The notes: generated by a model not told the origin, from the letters alone. A stretch of 64,000 nucleotides of DNA from Rothia nasimurium (GCF_004569295.1 NZ_SPQC01000001.1:1-64000); one strand, 5' to 3'. Positions 1-9,352 are shown, numbered from the stretch's first letter. Numbers and translations are program-made.

Positions 1-683
1 CTTGAGGGGGTGGGGGAGGCGGTAGAGGCGGGGGCTGCCATGTATGTGACAGTAGCTTCAGCCAGGGCCTGGAACTCGGCTGCCTCGGCTTCACCCTTGA
101 GGATGACGGTGGTTCCGTCCACCTCACCGATATAGAAGGTGGTGACCTTGCTCTTGTCGTCAGCGTCCACGAGAGAGCGCACCTCCCAGTCCACCCCCCA
201 AGCCTGCACTGTGGCCTCGGGCACGGCCTGCCCTACGGTCTGGGCAACCCAGGTGGGGTTGGTGTTGGTGGCCTGAATGAGCTCGATGAAGTCGTTGGAG
301 GGGGTGACCTGGCCGGTGGACCAGTAGTTGATGCCGTCTGCCTGGCCGGTGTTCCAGCGGGCGTAGTTGTAGTGCCAACCTTCCTGCTCGGCGGCTGCAA
401 CCGGGTAGCCTGCCTGGGCGCTGGCCTCGTAGGCAATCACTGGGAGGTCAACGGTGGGTCGGTAGGGGTTTTTGTTGGGCTGCGGCATCAGCCAGATGAC
501 CGGCAGCAGCAAGAGCACCATGACGATCATCGAAATCACCATATTGTGGGCGGGCGCATTGATGCGGCGGGCCTGCTTTTCGGTAATTTGCGGGACTACC
601 TGCTCGGTGGCGTCCGGGGCCTGGGTTTCAGGGGCGGACGCCTGGGGTAGGGGCTGGTTGCTGGGGTTAGTCGATGAAGTCAC
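1..683 (-). CDS. DUF4245 family membrane-anchored protein (C-terminus cut by window edge)
   Basis: The gene starts at a GTG at 683 and runs off the left edge, so about 227 codons are visible. After a Pro/Gln/Ala-rich cytoplasmic tail of about 48 residues there is one hydrophobic segment (residues 49-66, ending V-I-W-L-M) and then an exported domain with the W-H-Y-N-Y-A-R-W-N stretch typical of DUF4245 proteins. The visible end is rich in Ala, Pro, Ser and Thr. In actinobacteria this family is commonly encoded divergently from glpX, exactly as here. No biochemical function is established; a role at the outer face of the membrane is inferred from topology only. Confidence 0.8.
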   Translation of the reverse strand, partial: MTSSTNPSNQPLPQASAPETQAPDATEQVVPQITEKQARRINAPAHNMVISMIVMVLLLLPVIWLMPQPNKNPYRPTVDLPVIAYEASAQAGYPVAAAEQEGWHYNYARWNTGQADGINYWSTGQVTPSNDFIELIQATNTNPTWVAQTVGQAVPEATVQAWGVDWEVRSLVDADDKSKVTTFYIGEVDGTTVILKGEAEAAEFQALAEATVTYMAAPASTASPTPS

Positions 684-871
684 GCCTTCTATTCTGGTCT
701 AAAGGGGGCGCCCTGTGCCACTTGCGAGCGAGAATTGCCGGCGTCATCTGTGTCAAGTAGGGGCGCACCGGCCCGTAACACGGCGGGGAAGCGAGTAGTC
801 TAGAGGGTGGAGGCTGAGCGCCCCGCGCAGGGAGCCAGCTGGCACTGTTAGAAGCTACTCGAAGGTGAGTC

Positions 872-1867
872 ATGTCAAACGTAAGTAACGAAGATCGTAA
901 CCTGGCGCTGGAACTGGTGCGCGCAACTGAGGCTGCTGCTATTGCCTCGGGCCCGCTGGTGGGTGCAGGCGATAAGAACATGGCCGATGGTGCTGCTGTC
1001 GATGCCATGCGCGCCCGCCTCAAGACCGTTCACTTTAACGGCACCGTGGTGATTGGTGAGGGCGAGAAGGACGAGGCTCCCATGCTTTTCAACGGGGAGC
1101 AGGTGGGCGACGGCTCAGGAGCTAAGTTCGATGTTGCTGTTGACCCTATCGACGGTACCCGCCTGACCGCTCTGGGTATGGATAACGCCCTCTCTGTCAT
1201 TGCGGTAGCTGAAGGCGGCACCATGTTTGACCCTTCCGCTGTTTTCTACATGGAGAAGCTGGTTACCGGCCCCGAGGCGGCTGACCTGGTCGATTTGCGC
1301 CTGCCGGTCAAGCAGAACCTGCACCTGGTTGCTAAGGCTAAGGGCACCAGCATTAACCAGCTCACTGTCTGCGTACTGGATCGCCCCCGCCACGCCAAGC
1401 TCGTTGAAGAGATTCGCGCAACCGGTGCTCGTACCCGAATGATTCTTGACGGCGATGTGGCTGGTGCTATTGCTGCCTGCCGTGAGGGCACCGGCGTGGA
1501 TTTGATGATGGGCACCGGCGGTACTCCCGAGGGCATTGTGGCTGCCTGCGCTATCAAGGCCACCGGCGGCATTATCCAGGGTCGCCTTGCTCCTATCGAT
1601 GATGCTGAACGCCAGAAGGCCCTGGACGCTGGCCATGACCTGGACGCCGTGCTGACCACCGACGAACTGGTCACCACCGATAATTGCTTCTTTGCCGCAA
1701 CCGGCATCACCGACGGTAAGCTTCTGCGCGGTGTGCGTTACGGCCGCGACACCGTCACCACCCAGTCCCTGGTCATGCGCTCGAAGTCAGGCACCGTGCG
1801 CCTGATTGAGGCCGAGCACAAGCTCTCCCGCTACTCGGCAATGATTGCCGGGACTCTGAATCGTTAG
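872..1867 (+). CDS. glpX: Fructose-1,6-bisphosphatase, class II
   Basis: Hydrolyses fructose 1,6-bisphosphate to fructose 6-phosphate, the committed step of gluconeogenesis, in the cytoplasm. The 331-residue length is usual for GlpX. The metal-binding signature of the lithium-sensitive phosphatase fold is present: [10 protein letters not shown] at 61-70 and D-P-I-D-G-T at 91-96. The glycine-rich [10 protein letters not shown] motif lies near residue 213. The ATG at 872 follows a GAAGGTGAG ribosome-binding site. It is transcribed away from the DUF4245 gene, and actinobacteria generally rely on this class II enzyme. Identification is firm. Confidence 0.96.
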   Translation: MSNVSNEDRNLALELVRATEAAAIASGPLVGAGDKNMADGAAVDAMRARLKTVHFNGTVVIGEGEKDEAPMLFNGEQVGDGSGAKFDVAVDPIDGTRLTALGMDNALSVIAVAEGGTMFDPSAVFYMEKLVTGPEAADLVDLRLPVKQNLHLVAKAKGTSINQLTVCVLDRPRHAKLVEEIRATGARTRMILDGDVAGAIAACREGTGVDLMMGTGGTPEGIVAACAIKATGGIIQGRLAPIDDAERQKALDAGHDLDAVLTTDELVTTDNCFFAATGITDGKLLRGVRYGRDTVTTQSLVMRSKSGTVRLIEAEHKLSRYSAMIAGTLNR

Positions 1868-1900
1868 AACTCTAGAGCAGATTTAGGTTCGGATACTAGA

Positions 1901-2009
1901 GATTGAGCAGGTCTTCTCGAAAGCCGACTGGCTGGGGCTGGCATGAATTGGGCGAGCGCCCAGCGCGAGCCCAAGAAGGTTAGTCGGCGAAGGGAAGACT
2001 TGCTCAATC
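1901..2009. terminator. Large nested inverted repeat between glpX and the FemX gene
   Basis: Outer arms at 1901-1916 and 1994-2009 are 16 bases each and pair with one G:T wobble. Inside them 1923-1929 pairs with 1982-1988, 1935-1939 with 1968-1972, and a GGGC/GCCC stem surrounds 1954-1957. The outer 3' arm abuts the stop codon of the minus-strand femX-like gene. Position between two convergent genes suggests a bidirectional terminator, but neither strand has a strong T-tract and the concentric design is more elaborate than a simple terminator. Confidence 0.5.
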
Positions 2010-3029
2010 TTATTTACCGATACGCGCGCGAACCTTGCCGACGGCGTCCTTGGCCTTTGGGAGCAGGGTGCCGGTGGCGAACTTCTTGCCCTGGGCTAGG
2101 GCTTCGCGGCCTGCGCGGATGCCCTGGTAGGCCTTGTAGCCAGCGGTTGAGACGGGTAAGTCCCAGGTGCCGGGGTAGGCTACCGAGGTGCCGCCGAAGG
2201 ACTTCTTGAACTTGGTGAAGCCCGCCCACTCGTGGTTGGGGTCGTCGTTGGGGGCGATGCCGAAGAGGTCCATGTAGGTTAGGCCCTTTTCTTTGGCGTC
2301 CAGGATGATGGTGGAGAGCAGGGGGTTGCCGACCTTGAGTTTGCGGTGCCCATAGGAGGTGGCGGTGTGGGCGTAGACGCGGGTGTCGTCTGAATCGTAG
2401 ATGAGGGAGGCGCCGATAGGCTCGCCGTCTACCTTGGCGATGAAGAGGGTGGCGGCATCGGCGGGCATGAGGACCTGGGCGACGCGGGTGAGGTAGTCGT
2501 CCTGCTGGCGGTTGAAGCCTGCGCGACCGGCGGTTTCGTCGAGGTACTTGAGCAGAATCTTGATATCTGCGGGGTCCTGGGATTTCTCGAAGGTTACGCC
2601 CTTTTTGTGGATGTTGCGGTGCAGGTTGCGGTTGCTTGAGCCGATGTTTTTGAGTAGCTCTTCTTCGGTCAGTGTCAGGTCGATGATTTGGGTGTGGCCG
2701 GGCTGTACCTGGCGGGGTGAGAGGGTGAAGCCGCGGGCTGCGAGGAAGGCTTCGCCGCTTTGGGCGCCCCAGATTGCATCATTGATGGGCTCAACGCGGA
2801 TGAACCAGCACTTGTTGTCGGCTGCTACGCGCTTCATATCTGCGATGGCTGCGTCGAAGGCGGCGGCGTTGCCGGCCTCGGGCCCGTAGGGGGCGTAGAG
2901 GTAGCGGCCGGTGGAGCCGCCTTCGAGGGTGGCCATGTATTGCCAGCCTTCACCTTTGCCGCGGAAGACCTGGTGGCCGTTGGCTTCTTGGAGCTGGGCC
3001 CAAATATCTGACTGCAGAATTGTACTCAT
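2010..3029 (-). CDS. FemX/MurM-type peptidoglycan bridge aminoacyltransferase
   Basis: Predicted cytoplasmic tRNA-dependent aminoacyltransferase of the FemABX family, which adds amino acids to the peptidoglycan stem peptide to build the interpeptide bridge. The 339-residue product has two GNAT-like halves; the second contains G-E-P-I-G-A-S-L-I-Y and Y-M-D-L-F-G-I, both typical of the family. The pattern S-S-N-R-N-L-H-R-N-I-H-K-K-G matches the usual middle segment. ATG 3029 was chosen; a GTG two codons upstream at 3035 is possible and neither has a clear ribosome-binding site. It is monocistronic, 36 bases upstream of the LCP gene's stop. Whether it adds the first or a later bridge residue cannot be told. 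Confidence 0.87.
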   Translation of the reverse strand: MSTILQSDIWAQLQEANGHQVFRGKGEGWQYMATLEGGSTGRYLYAPYGPEAGNAAAFDAAIADMKRVAADNKCWFIRVEPINDAIWGAQSGEAFLAARGFTLSPRQVQPGHTQIIDLTLTEEELLKNIGSSNRNLHRNIHKKGVTFEKSQDPADIKILLKYLDETAGRAGFNRQQDDYLTRVAQVLMPADAATLFIAKVDGEPIGASLIYDSDDTRVYAHTATSYGHRKLKVGNPLLSTIILDAKEKGLTYMDLFGIAPNDDPNHEWAGFTKFKKSFGGTSVAYPGTWDLPVSTAGYKAYQGIRAGREALAQGKKFATGTLLPKAKDAVGKVRARIGK

Positions 3030-3065
3030 GGGCACCAGCTTACCGCTTTGCTGCTGGCCGTGGGG

Positions 3066-4628
3066 TTAGGGGACGGAGCAGGTGCCGTTCTCGCTGAGTT
3101 CTGAGGTGAGTTGTGCGCGGTAGGCGGCGGTTTCGATCACGTCGAGGCCGGAGGAGACAGATGCTGCTGGGCTGGTGCTTGCGGCGGCAGTGGCGGCAGT
3201 GGGTTGGATGCCTGAGGCTGAGTCTGCAATGACCTGCTGGACTGCGGTGTGGAGCTGGTCGAAGTCGGGGTAGGTGGGGAAGAGAGTGTCGAAGTAGGGT
3301 GGGCCCGCTGCGAACTGGATTAGGTCGTAGTTTTTGGATTTGAGGGCAACATCACCGAGGGCTGCGAGGCCGCTTTGGGGGATGTTGGTTTCGATGACCT
3401 GTTCGCCGGCGGCGGTGATGTCTGCGAATTTGGTGAGCACGTTGGCGGGGTCGAGCTGCTTGAGCATGGCTGCCTGTACGCAGCGCTGGCGGGCCTGACG
3501 GTCGTAGTCTGAGGCCCCTTCGCGGGAGCGGGCGTACCAGAGGGCGTGGAAGCCGTCGAGGTGCTGTACACCGGGTTCGATGTAGCCGTCGATGGGGTTG
3601 GGTAGGCCGGTGATTTCGTCGGTGCCGCCGCCGATGGGGACGTAGCCGCCTACGTCGATGGTGATGCCGCCCAGGGCGTCGATGAGCTGTTCGAAGCCCG
3701 ACATGTCGATGAGGATGTAGTTCTCGACGGTGATGCCGAGGACGCCTGAGACGGCATCCATGGTTGCTTCTGCGCCGGGGTCGTCGGAGCCGGGGTAGAG
3801 GTCAGCGTAGTCGGCGGTGACGGTGGGGTAGAGGGCGTTGAGGATGCATTCGTCCCCGCAGTTGAAGCCTTCTGGGTAGACGTCCCAGAGGGGGGAGCCG
3901 TCTTCAAAGATGGCGTTTTGTAGGTTGCGGGGTACTGAGATGGTGATGGCCTGGCCGGTGGTGGCGTCGATGGATACCACGGTCATGGAGTCGGGGCGGC
4001 GACCCACGCGGTCGGCGCCGGCGTCCCCGCCCATGAGTAGGATGTTGTAGCGGCCGTCCTGTTCTTTGATGGGGGTGCCGCCGGCGAAGATGTTGCCGAG
4101 TGCACCGCGCCCCACCCAGGTGATGTAGGCGGCGTAGCCTAGCCCGCCGCCGGTGAGGGCGATGCAGGCGACCAGGGCCAGGGTAACCAGGGGCTTGGAG
4201 CGGCCTTCGAGCAGGCCCGGCCGAATGGCGCGCAGGGTTGCTAGGAAGAGGTAGACCCAGCCGATAGCTAGGCCGAGGAGGGCAAGAACCACAAGTAGCA
4301 GCACCCAGGTGTTGGTGACTAGGGAAAGTACCAGGGTGCGGCGAATCATCCAGAGCAGTAGGAGAGCCAGTACAAGGCCCCAGACGGTAAAGGTGACCTT
4401 CAGGGCTCGACGGCCCAGGGTTTTCTGCCCGGTTAGTAGCTGGGCAGAGCCCGGGAAGAAGAGGGTGAGCAGGAGCAGGAGCCAGGCCCGGCGGGTACGG
4501 ACGGAGGCCGATGCCGCTTCGGGGTGCCGCAGCGGGTCGGTGTAGGTGGGGTCTACCAGGTGCTGGCCTCGCCCCCTGATACCCGTGATCGGGGCCGCGG
4601 AGCGTGGGCGCTTGCGCTCACCGGACAT
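3066..4628 (-). CDS. LytR-CpsA-Psr (LCP) family transferase
   Basis: LCP proteins transfer lipid-linked wall glycopolymers (teichoic acid, capsule, arabinogalactan) to peptidoglycan on the outside of the membrane. The 520-residue product has a basic N-terminus, four or five membrane segments between about residues 45 and 185 rather than the single one of simple LCP proteins, and the catalytic domain from about 195. There, D-S-M-T-V-V-S-I-D and S-V-P-R-N-L match the pyrophosphate- and lipid-binding motifs. ATG 4628 is preferred because GGGAGG stands 7 bases before it; the longer reading frame begins 26 codons earlier without such a site. It could attach the polysaccharides made by the loci at 24-43 and 49-56 kb, but that link is inference. 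Confidence 0.9.
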   Translation of the reverse strand: MSGERKRPRSAAPITGIRGRGQHLVDPTYTDPLRHPEAASASVRTRRAWLLLLLTLFFPGSAQLLTGQKTLGRRALKVTFTVWGLVLALLLLWMIRRTLVLSLVTNTWVLLLVVLALLGLAIGWVYLFLATLRAIRPGLLEGRSKPLVTLALVACIALTGGGLGYAAYITWVGRGALGNIFAGGTPIKEQDGRYNILLMGGDAGADRVGRRPDSMTVVSIDATTGQAITISVPRNLQNAIFEDGSPLWDVYPEGFNCGDECILNALYPTVTADYADLYPGSDDPGAEATMDAVSGVLGITVENYILIDMSGFEQLIDALGGITIDVGGYVPIGGGTDEITGLPNPIDGYIEPGVQHLDGFHALWYARSREGASDYDRQARQRCVQAAMLKQLDPANVLTKFADITAAGEQVIETNIPQSGLAALGDVALKSKNYDLIQFAAGPPYFDTLFPTYPDFDQLHTAVQQVIADSASGIQPTAATAAASTSPAASVSSGLDVIETAAYRAQLTSELSENGTCSVP

Positions 4629-4784
4629 GTGTTTGCCTCCCTGGCGTGGTGGGGCCTGAAAAATAACCGAGTGTGGTTGAGTAGCTTGAAATCTACTCAA
4701 CCACACTACTGAAAGAAGCTGGATGCTCCCGGGGTGGTCTTCCTGAACTTGCCGAAGGGGCAGGCCGGAGTGCCCGGTATCGGG

Positions 4785-5423
4785 TTAGGGAGCGTAGGGG
4801 GTCTTCTGCTGGCCGTCTTGCTCGTTGTTGTGGGCCGGGGCTGGTGCCGCCTGGGTGGGGCGGGGTGCGGCGTCCTCATCGAGTTCTGCCTTGTGCTCTT
4901 CGACCTTGGCGCGCAGGGCTGCGCCCTTGTCCATGGCGGTCTGGCGCAGGGAGGTGGCAAAGTCTACGAGGTCGGCCCGTACCTGGCGGGCAAAGTCGTC
5001 GCTGCCTGAACCCAGCATACGCAGGGCTAGCAGGCCGGCGTTGCGGGCGCCGTCGATGGAGACGGTTGCGACGGGCACACCGGCAGGCATCTGCACGATG
5101 GACAGGAGGGAGTCCATGCCGTCAAGGGACTTGAGCTTGACCGGCACACCGATGACGGGCAGGGGGGTAACAGAGGCCAGCATGCCGGGTAGGTGGGCTG
5201 CGCCGCCGGCACCGGCAATGATGACGCGGATGCCGCGGTCTGCTGCTTCACGCCCGTAGGCAATCATGTCTTCGGGCATGCGGTGGGCTGAGACCACGTC
5301 TGCCTCGTAGGGGATGCCGAATTCTTCGAGGACTTCAGCGGCTGCTTCCATGACCGGCCAGTCTGAGTCTGAGCCCATCACGATGCCGACAATGGGGTTA
5401 TTGGAGTCGTAGGGGGAGGTCAT
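4785..5423 (-). CDS. purE: N5-carboxyaminoimidazole ribonucleotide mutase
   Basis: Catalyses the second step of AIR carboxylation in de novo purine synthesis, converting N5-CAIR from PurK to CAIR. Diagnostic motifs: G-S-D-S-D at 17-21, S-A-H-R at 45-48 and [10 protein letters not shown] at 71-80. The core is about 165 residues; a tail of about 45 residues rich in Ala, Pro and Gln follows and is probably disordered. ATG 5423 has AAGGAG five bases upstream, so the longer upstream frame is not used. It lies 71 bases after purK on the same strand, a purK-purE operon in which the gene order suits coupled supply of unstable N5-CAIR. Confidence 0.95.
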   Translation of the reverse strand: MTSPYDSNNPIVGIVMGSDSDWPVMEAAAEVLEEFGIPYEADVVSAHRMPEDMIAYGREAADRGIRVIIAGAGGAAHLPGMLASVTPLPVIGVPVKLKSLDGMDSLLSIVQMPAGVPVATVSIDGARNAGLLALRMLGSGSDDFARQVRADLVDFATSLRQTAMDKGAALRAKVEEHKAELDEDAAPRPTQAAPAPAHNNEQDGQQKTPYAP

Positions 5424-5494
5424 CTTGCTCCTTGAAGGTAGGGGTGGTGCGGACGCCCGCCCCACCTGGGTAGGGCCGGGCTGGGCCTGCGGAG

Positions 5495-6676
5495 TTAGGG
5501 GGTAGAAGGGCCGTCGGTGAGCAGGGAGGCTGCCGCGGTGGCCTGCTGGCGGAGGGTGGCGAGCTCGTCTGCGGGGCCGGTCATATTGATGTGCCCAATC
5601 TTGCGGCCGGGCTTGACTGCCTTGCCGTAGTAGTGGACCTTGGCGGCCGGGTAGTCTTCCATGAGCTGCGGGTAGACACCGAAGATATCGTCGTTGGTGC
5701 CACCCAAGAAATTCTTCATCAAGGCAACCTCTCCCTTGATTCCGGTGCTACCCAGAGGGTAGTTAGCAACGGCCCGCAGGTGCTGCTCAAACTGGCTGGT
5801 GACCGAGCCGTCCTGGGTCCAGTGTCCGGAGTTGTGGGGGCGCATGGCGAATTCGTTAATGAGGAAACCCGCCTCAGAGCCGGGAACTTCAAAGAGTTCA
5901 GCGGCCATCACACCGGTGACGCCCAACTCGGTTGCAACCTTAAGGGCGGCTGCCTGGGCAGCTTCTGCTACCTCAGGGGAGATACCGGGGGCAGGGGCAA
6001 TGACTTCGTCGCAGACCGAATTCACCTGAGTGGACTCAGCTATGGGCCAGGCCATAATCTGCCCAGAATCACGGCGGGCTGCCAGGGCAGAGAGCTCGCG
6101 GGTAAAGGGAACCTTTTCCTCTACCAAAAGCGCTGAAAAATCGGTGCGGGCAGGCAGCTGCTCAAACCAGGGCGCTGACTTCTCGCGGGCATCCTGCTCA
6201 TCATCAAGCACCATCACGCCCTTGCCGTCATAGCCACCGCGCGGTGTTTTGAGGACGACCGGCCAGCCGCCCTCATTGCCAAAGGAGAGGAGCTCATCCA
6301 GGGTGCGTACTTCGGCCCAGCGGGGGTTGGGCAGGCCCAAGCGGTCAACGGCCTTGCGCATCTCAATCTTGTCCTGGGCATAGACTAGGGCAGCGGGGCG
6401 GGGCTGAACATTGACGCCCTCATCCATCAGCCGCTGTAGAAAATCAGTGGGAACATGCTCATGATCGAAAGTGAGCACATCAACCTCGCGGGCAAAAGCT
6501 GCCAGCGTATCGTAATCGTGGTAATCACCCACCGGAGCGAAAGGCACCGCCCGGCGGGCACAGACGTCTTCACTCTCAGCCAGAATACGAAGGTCAAAGC
6601 CAAGCTCGGTAGCGGCGGGCGCCATCATACGCGCCAGCTGACCGCCACCCACAACACCAATTTTTGGTCCAGTCAT
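5495..6676 (-). CDS. purK: N5-carboxyaminoimidazole ribonucleotide synthase
   Basis: ATP-grasp enzyme that carboxylates AIR with bicarbonate to give N5-CAIR for PurE, in de novo purine synthesis. The N-terminus has the nucleotide-binding glycine run G-G-G-Q-L-A-R-M-M at 10-18, and [11 protein letters not shown] is the ATP-grasp glycine-rich loop. [13 protein letters not shown], toward the C-terminus, is the characteristic metal- and substrate-binding stretch. ATG 6676 gives the usual start, [13 protein letters not shown] six codons upstream at 6694 has a weak AGG-containing site and cannot be excluded. First gene of a two-gene operon with purE. Confidence 0.95.
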   Translation of the reverse strand: MTGPKIGVVGGGQLARMMAPAATELGFDLRILAESEDVCARRAVPFAPVGDYHDYDTLAAFAREVDVLTFDHEHVPTDFLQRLMDEGVNVQPRPAALVYAQDKIEMRKAVDRLGLPNPRWAEVRTLDELLSFGNEGGWPVVLKTPRGGYDGKGVMVLDDEQDAREKSAPWFEQLPARTDFSALLVEEKVPFTRELSALAARRDSGQIMAWPIAESTQVNSVCDEVIAPAPGISPEVAEAAQAAALKVATELGVTGVMAAELFEVPGSEAGFLINEFAMRPHNSGHWTQDGSVTSQFEQHLRAVANYPLGSTGIKGEVALMKNFLGGTNDDIFGVYPQLMEDYPAAKVHYYGKAVKPGRKIGHINMTGPADELATLRQQATAAASLLTDGPSTP

Positions 6677-6963
6677 AGGGTAAGTCACATTCACTAGGCT
6701 ACCTGGGTGGACGGTGCTTGTAAAAGCCCCAGCTATATGCTGAACAGGCACCGCCATACCGGGCTATCTCCCAGGTAATGCTCCGCTATCTGTGAGCAAA
6801 ACACTACCCCGGTAAGCGGGGTGGCAGCAGGGCCGCGCCTGTACTATGTGAACAGAATAAGACCTGCTCCCCAGTTCAGTTCGGTGCGTTGAGACGTTCC
6901 TTGCCGAACTCATATCAGTTCCCGCCGGGAGGGGCCCGCACCATACGACGAGGGAGAGAAACT

Positions 6964-7539
6964 ATGAGCGCACTCAAACAGCGTCTAGAGACCCTGTGGC
7001 ACAGTCACGGCCGGGAGATAGCCCAGTTCCTGAGCGTCGGTGGCCTGGCCTTCATCATTAACTCGGCGGTGACCTGGTCGCTCATGCACTCTATCTTTTC
7101 CGACGGGCACGCCAAGGCCAAGGTCGTAGCCGGCATTGTTGCCACCATCTTCTCCTGGGTAGCAAACCGTCTGTGGGCCTTCCGCGAAAAACGCACCGGC
7201 AACAAGGTGCGCGAGGCTATCGAATTCGGCATCGTCAACGCCATCGGCATCGGTGTTGAGGCCTCCTGCGTGCTCTTTAGCGTCTATGTACTGGGTCTAA
7301 CCAGCCCGCGGGCCTCCTTCATCTCGGGCACCATCATTGGCACCATCTTGGGCACCATCGTGCGCTACTTCCTCTACAAGTTCTGGGTCTTCTCGCAGAG
7401 CAAGAGCCACAGCGACGATAAGACCGCCGAAGAAAAGCGGGCCGAGCTGATCGAAGAGGCCACCAAGATTATGACCGGCTCCCTGCCTATCGTTGAGAAG
7501 GCAGAGACCGGGCCCGTTCGTCGCCCAAAACTCGACTAA
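6964..7539 (+). CDS. GtrA family membrane protein
   Basis: A 191-residue integral membrane protein with four predicted transmembrane segments (about residues 20-38, 45-65, 83-103 and 113-133) and the R-Y-F-L-Y-K-F-W-V-F motif that ends the GtrA domain. GtrA proteins are thought to flip undecaprenyl- or decaprenyl-linked sugars across the membrane for glycan modification. A charged tail of about 50 residues follows. ATG 6964 with GGGAGAG upstream is preferred to the longer frame. Its last 53 bases overlap the 3' end of the convergent TIGR03089 gene. The exact lipid-linked substrate is unknown. Confidence 0.88.
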   Translation: MSALKQRLETLWHSHGREIAQFLSVGGLAFIINSAVTWSLMHSIFSDGHAKAKVVAGIVATIFSWVANRLWAFREKRTGNKVREAIEFGIVNAIGIGVEASCVLFSVYVLGLTSPRASFISGTIIGTILGTIVRYFLYKFWVFSQSKSHSDDKTAEEKRAELIEEATKIMTGSLPIVEKAETGPVRRPKLD

Positions 7540-8239
7540 GACGGCTCTGTTCCCAGGTCACTGCCGGGTCGAGAACCAGAGCTGCCCGGCCTGAAGCCAT
7601 GACCGCCAGGGCCTGCTCTAGGTAAGCGGCATCGAAGTGCTCCCCCGGAACCTGGAGGGCGGCTACCTCAGGCTCGTGTTTAGCACCCAGGGCTCTAGCC
7701 TGCTCGGTGAGCTGCTCCATCAGCTGGCCATAGCTGGTGCCCTCCCATGCCTGGTCCTCTGCTGCTGGGGCAGTCCAGCCCGTATAGACGTCGGGGTGGT
7801 ACCTCACCTCAGCAGCATAATCAAGCACCTCAGATGGTAGCTGCCCCATAAACCGGGGCGCCAGCGGCTCAGCGGCGACAGCCAGCAGATACTCTGCCCC
7901 GGCCCCCTCTAGCTCTGCCGTATCAAAGGCGGCGCGGACGTCCGCCCCCGCCTGCTGTCCCCAGGCCAGGGTTGCCCCGACCCGCAGGCTAGCTGCCGCC
8001 AAAACCAGCGACCGCCAGTGCAGGCGCTGGGGGAGCGCTAGTAGGGAGCCGGGCTCAACCTCGCACTCATCCACCAAAAAATTAGCGGTCTTTGCAACCC
8101 AGTTGTCAAAAACCCGGCCCGAAAGCTCAATCCGCTCACCGGGAGTCGAATACCAGAGCAGGGCAGGGGACTGGCGCTGAGCCAAAAGAGCCATGAACTG
8201 CGGAAAAGAAGAACCGACCTGGGAAAATGAAGCTGTCAT
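7487..8239 (-). CDS. TIGR03089 family protein (acyl-CoA-synthetase-like N-terminal fragment family)
   Basis: A 250-residue protein resembling the N-terminal part of AMP-binding acyl-CoA synthetases, as in the actinobacterial TIGR03089 family. The early motif F-D-N-W-V-A-K-T-A-N-F-L and the later G-S-L-L-A-L and L-R-V-G-A-T-L-A-W-G correspond to the alternating segments of that fold. The P-loop-like SSGTTGXPK motif and the adenylate-binding C-terminal domain are absent, so it is unlikely to be a synthetase by itself. ATG 8239 is preceded by GGGAG at unusually short spacing. In many actinobacteria the family is found close to LCP and GtrA genes, as here. Function unknown. Confidence 0.78.
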   Translation of the reverse strand: MTASFSQVGSSFPQFMALLAQRQSPALLWYSTPGERIELSGRVFDNWVAKTANFLVDECEVEPGSLLALPQRLHWRSLVLAAASLRVGATLAWGQQAGADVRAAFDTAELEGAGAEYLLAVAAEPLAPRFMGQLPSEVLDYAAEVRYHPDVYTGWTAPAAEDQAWEGTSYGQLMEQLTEQARALGAKHEPEVAALQVPGEHFDAAYLEQALAVMASGRAALVLDPAVTWEQSRLSRVLGDERARSLPSQR

Positions 8240-8367
8240 GCTCCCTACTCTAAGGCACCGCCCGCCCCGCAGCCAGAGAGCCCCCGCTGCACCAAATGCA
8301 TATACCACAGAGAAACGCAAATTTTTGTGAGAGAATCTCGTGTGAAGAAGATTTTTTTAATCCCAGC

Positions 8368-8397
8368 TTGACGAACGGGCCGTTACACGCGTGTAAT
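8368..8397 (+). promoter_or_regulatory. Predicted promoter of the whiB-DUF3499 operon
   Basis: TTGACG at 8368-8373 and TGTAAT at 8392-8397 are separated by 18 bases. This gives a leader of about 50 bases before the whiB start at 8454. Prediction from sequence only. Confidence 0.6.
8383..8396. promoter_or_regulatory. 14-base perfect palindrome overlapping the whiB -10 region
   Basis: TTACACGCGTGTAA is a perfect palindrome placed across the promoter spacer and first five bases of the -10 element. A protein bound here would block RNA polymerase, so a repressor or autoregulatory operator is a reasonable inference. Confidence 0.45.
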
Positions 8398-8453
8398 TAG
8401 GTGCAGGGAAATTTTTTATTCTGTCCTCTGTTTGGGATATGAAAGGGAAGAAT

Positions 8454-8927
8454 ATGGGCCTCCACAGCCGCCTACCTCAGGGCGCTGCAGGGCGCACGCC
8501 TGATGTGGCCCAGTACCACACTATGCACTCTGCCCAGTACTTAGAAGACCAGGCTACCGCTTTGCTCGACGCCGCAGCCCCCAAAAGCCGCGGCCGCGCA
8601 AACTCACTCGCCAGCAGCTCAGCTACCGACATGTTCTCCACAGACTCCGACGCCCTCTCCCTCTGGCAGCAGGCCGCCGGCATCTACAGCACAGACGGTG
8701 ACGACGGCGAACTCTCCTGGCAGGCAGATGCCCTCTGCGCCCAGACCGACCCCGAGGCCTTCTTCCCTGAAAAGGGCGGATCAACCCGCGACGCTAAGCG
8801 AGTATGCAGCGAATGCCCCGTTCGTGAAGCCTGCCTAGAATACGCCATGGAAAACGACGAGCGCTTCGGTATCTGGGGCGGCTTATCAGAGCGTGAACGC
8901 CGCCGCCTCCGCAAGCAAGCTATCTAA
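8454..8927 (+). CDS. whiB2: WhiB-family iron-sulfur transcriptional regulator
   Basis: WhiB proteins carry a [4Fe-4S] cluster, bind the housekeeping sigma factor and control cell division, sporulation-like processes or redox responses. The four cluster cysteines are C95, C118, C121 and C127 of the 157-residue product, and the G-I-W-G-G turn is at 139-143, followed by an Arg-rich tail that contacts DNA. A long N-terminal extension rich in Ala and Ser precedes the domain. ATG 8454 follows GGGAAG; an upstream in-frame ATG at 8439 is less likely. The neighbouring DUF3499 gene favours assignment to the WhiB2/WhmD group, linked to septation, but this rests on context rather than a tree. Confidence 0.88.
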   Translation: MGLHSRLPQGAAGRTPDVAQYHTMHSAQYLEDQATALLDAAAPKSRGRANSLASSSATDMFSTDSDALSLWQQAAGIYSTDGDDGELSWQADALCAQTDPEAFFPEKGGSTRDAKRVCSECPVREACLEYAMENDERFGIWGGLSERERRRLRKQAI

Positions 8928-8945
8928 GAAAGAAGGGCTTGATTC

Positions 8946-9209
8946 ATGGCAATCACCCGCCAGTGCTCACGCCAAACCTGCCAGCGTGAGGCTATTTTCA
9001 CGCTCACCTACGCCTACGCCCAGTCAACCGCTGTGATTGGCCCCCTCTCCGTGCACCGGGAGCCCCACGCCTACGACCTATGCGAATTCCACGCCGACCG
9101 ACTCACCGCCCCGCAGGGGTGGGACGTCGTGCGCCTGGACGCTCCCGCCACCAGCCCCGCGGCAGAAAAGCAGACGGACGCGTCCTACCCGCCCCTGCGC
9201 TCAGTCTAA
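8946..9209 (+). CDS. DUF3499 family zinc-ribbon-like protein
   Basis: A short 87-residue protein of the actinobacterial DUF3499 family. C7 and C12 with C46 and H49 (C-E-F-H) form a probable zinc-binding knuckle; the arrangement begins C-S-R-Q-T-C and ends C-E-F-H-A-D-R-L-T, followed by G-W-D-V-V-R-L. It starts 18 bases after whiB with an AGAAGG site and is surely cotranscribed, ending at a clear terminator. Function is unknown; conserved linkage to whiB suggests a shared process. Confidence 0.87.
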   Translation: MAITRQCSRQTCQREAIFTLTYAYAQSTAVIGPLSVHREPHAYDLCEFHADRLTAPQGWDVVRLDAPATSPAAEKQTDASYPPLRSV

Positions 9210-9224
9210 AACCTGAGCCCGCGC

Positions 9225-9255
9225 AACCCGTTGGCCTTCCGCCAACGGGTTTTCT
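9225..9255 (+). terminator. Rho-independent terminator of the whiB-DUF3499 operon
   Basis: AACCCGTTGGC pairs perfectly with GCCAACGGGTT around a CTTCC loop and is followed by TTTCTT. It lies 15 bases after the DUF3499 stop codon. Confidence 0.85.
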
Positions 9256-9352
9256 TGTAGCCGCTATATCAAAAACAACCCCCATCCGATAAACTTTGAC
9301 GAGCACACAACACACTCGCGCCCACAGTACGTGATATAAGGAAGATAAGTTC

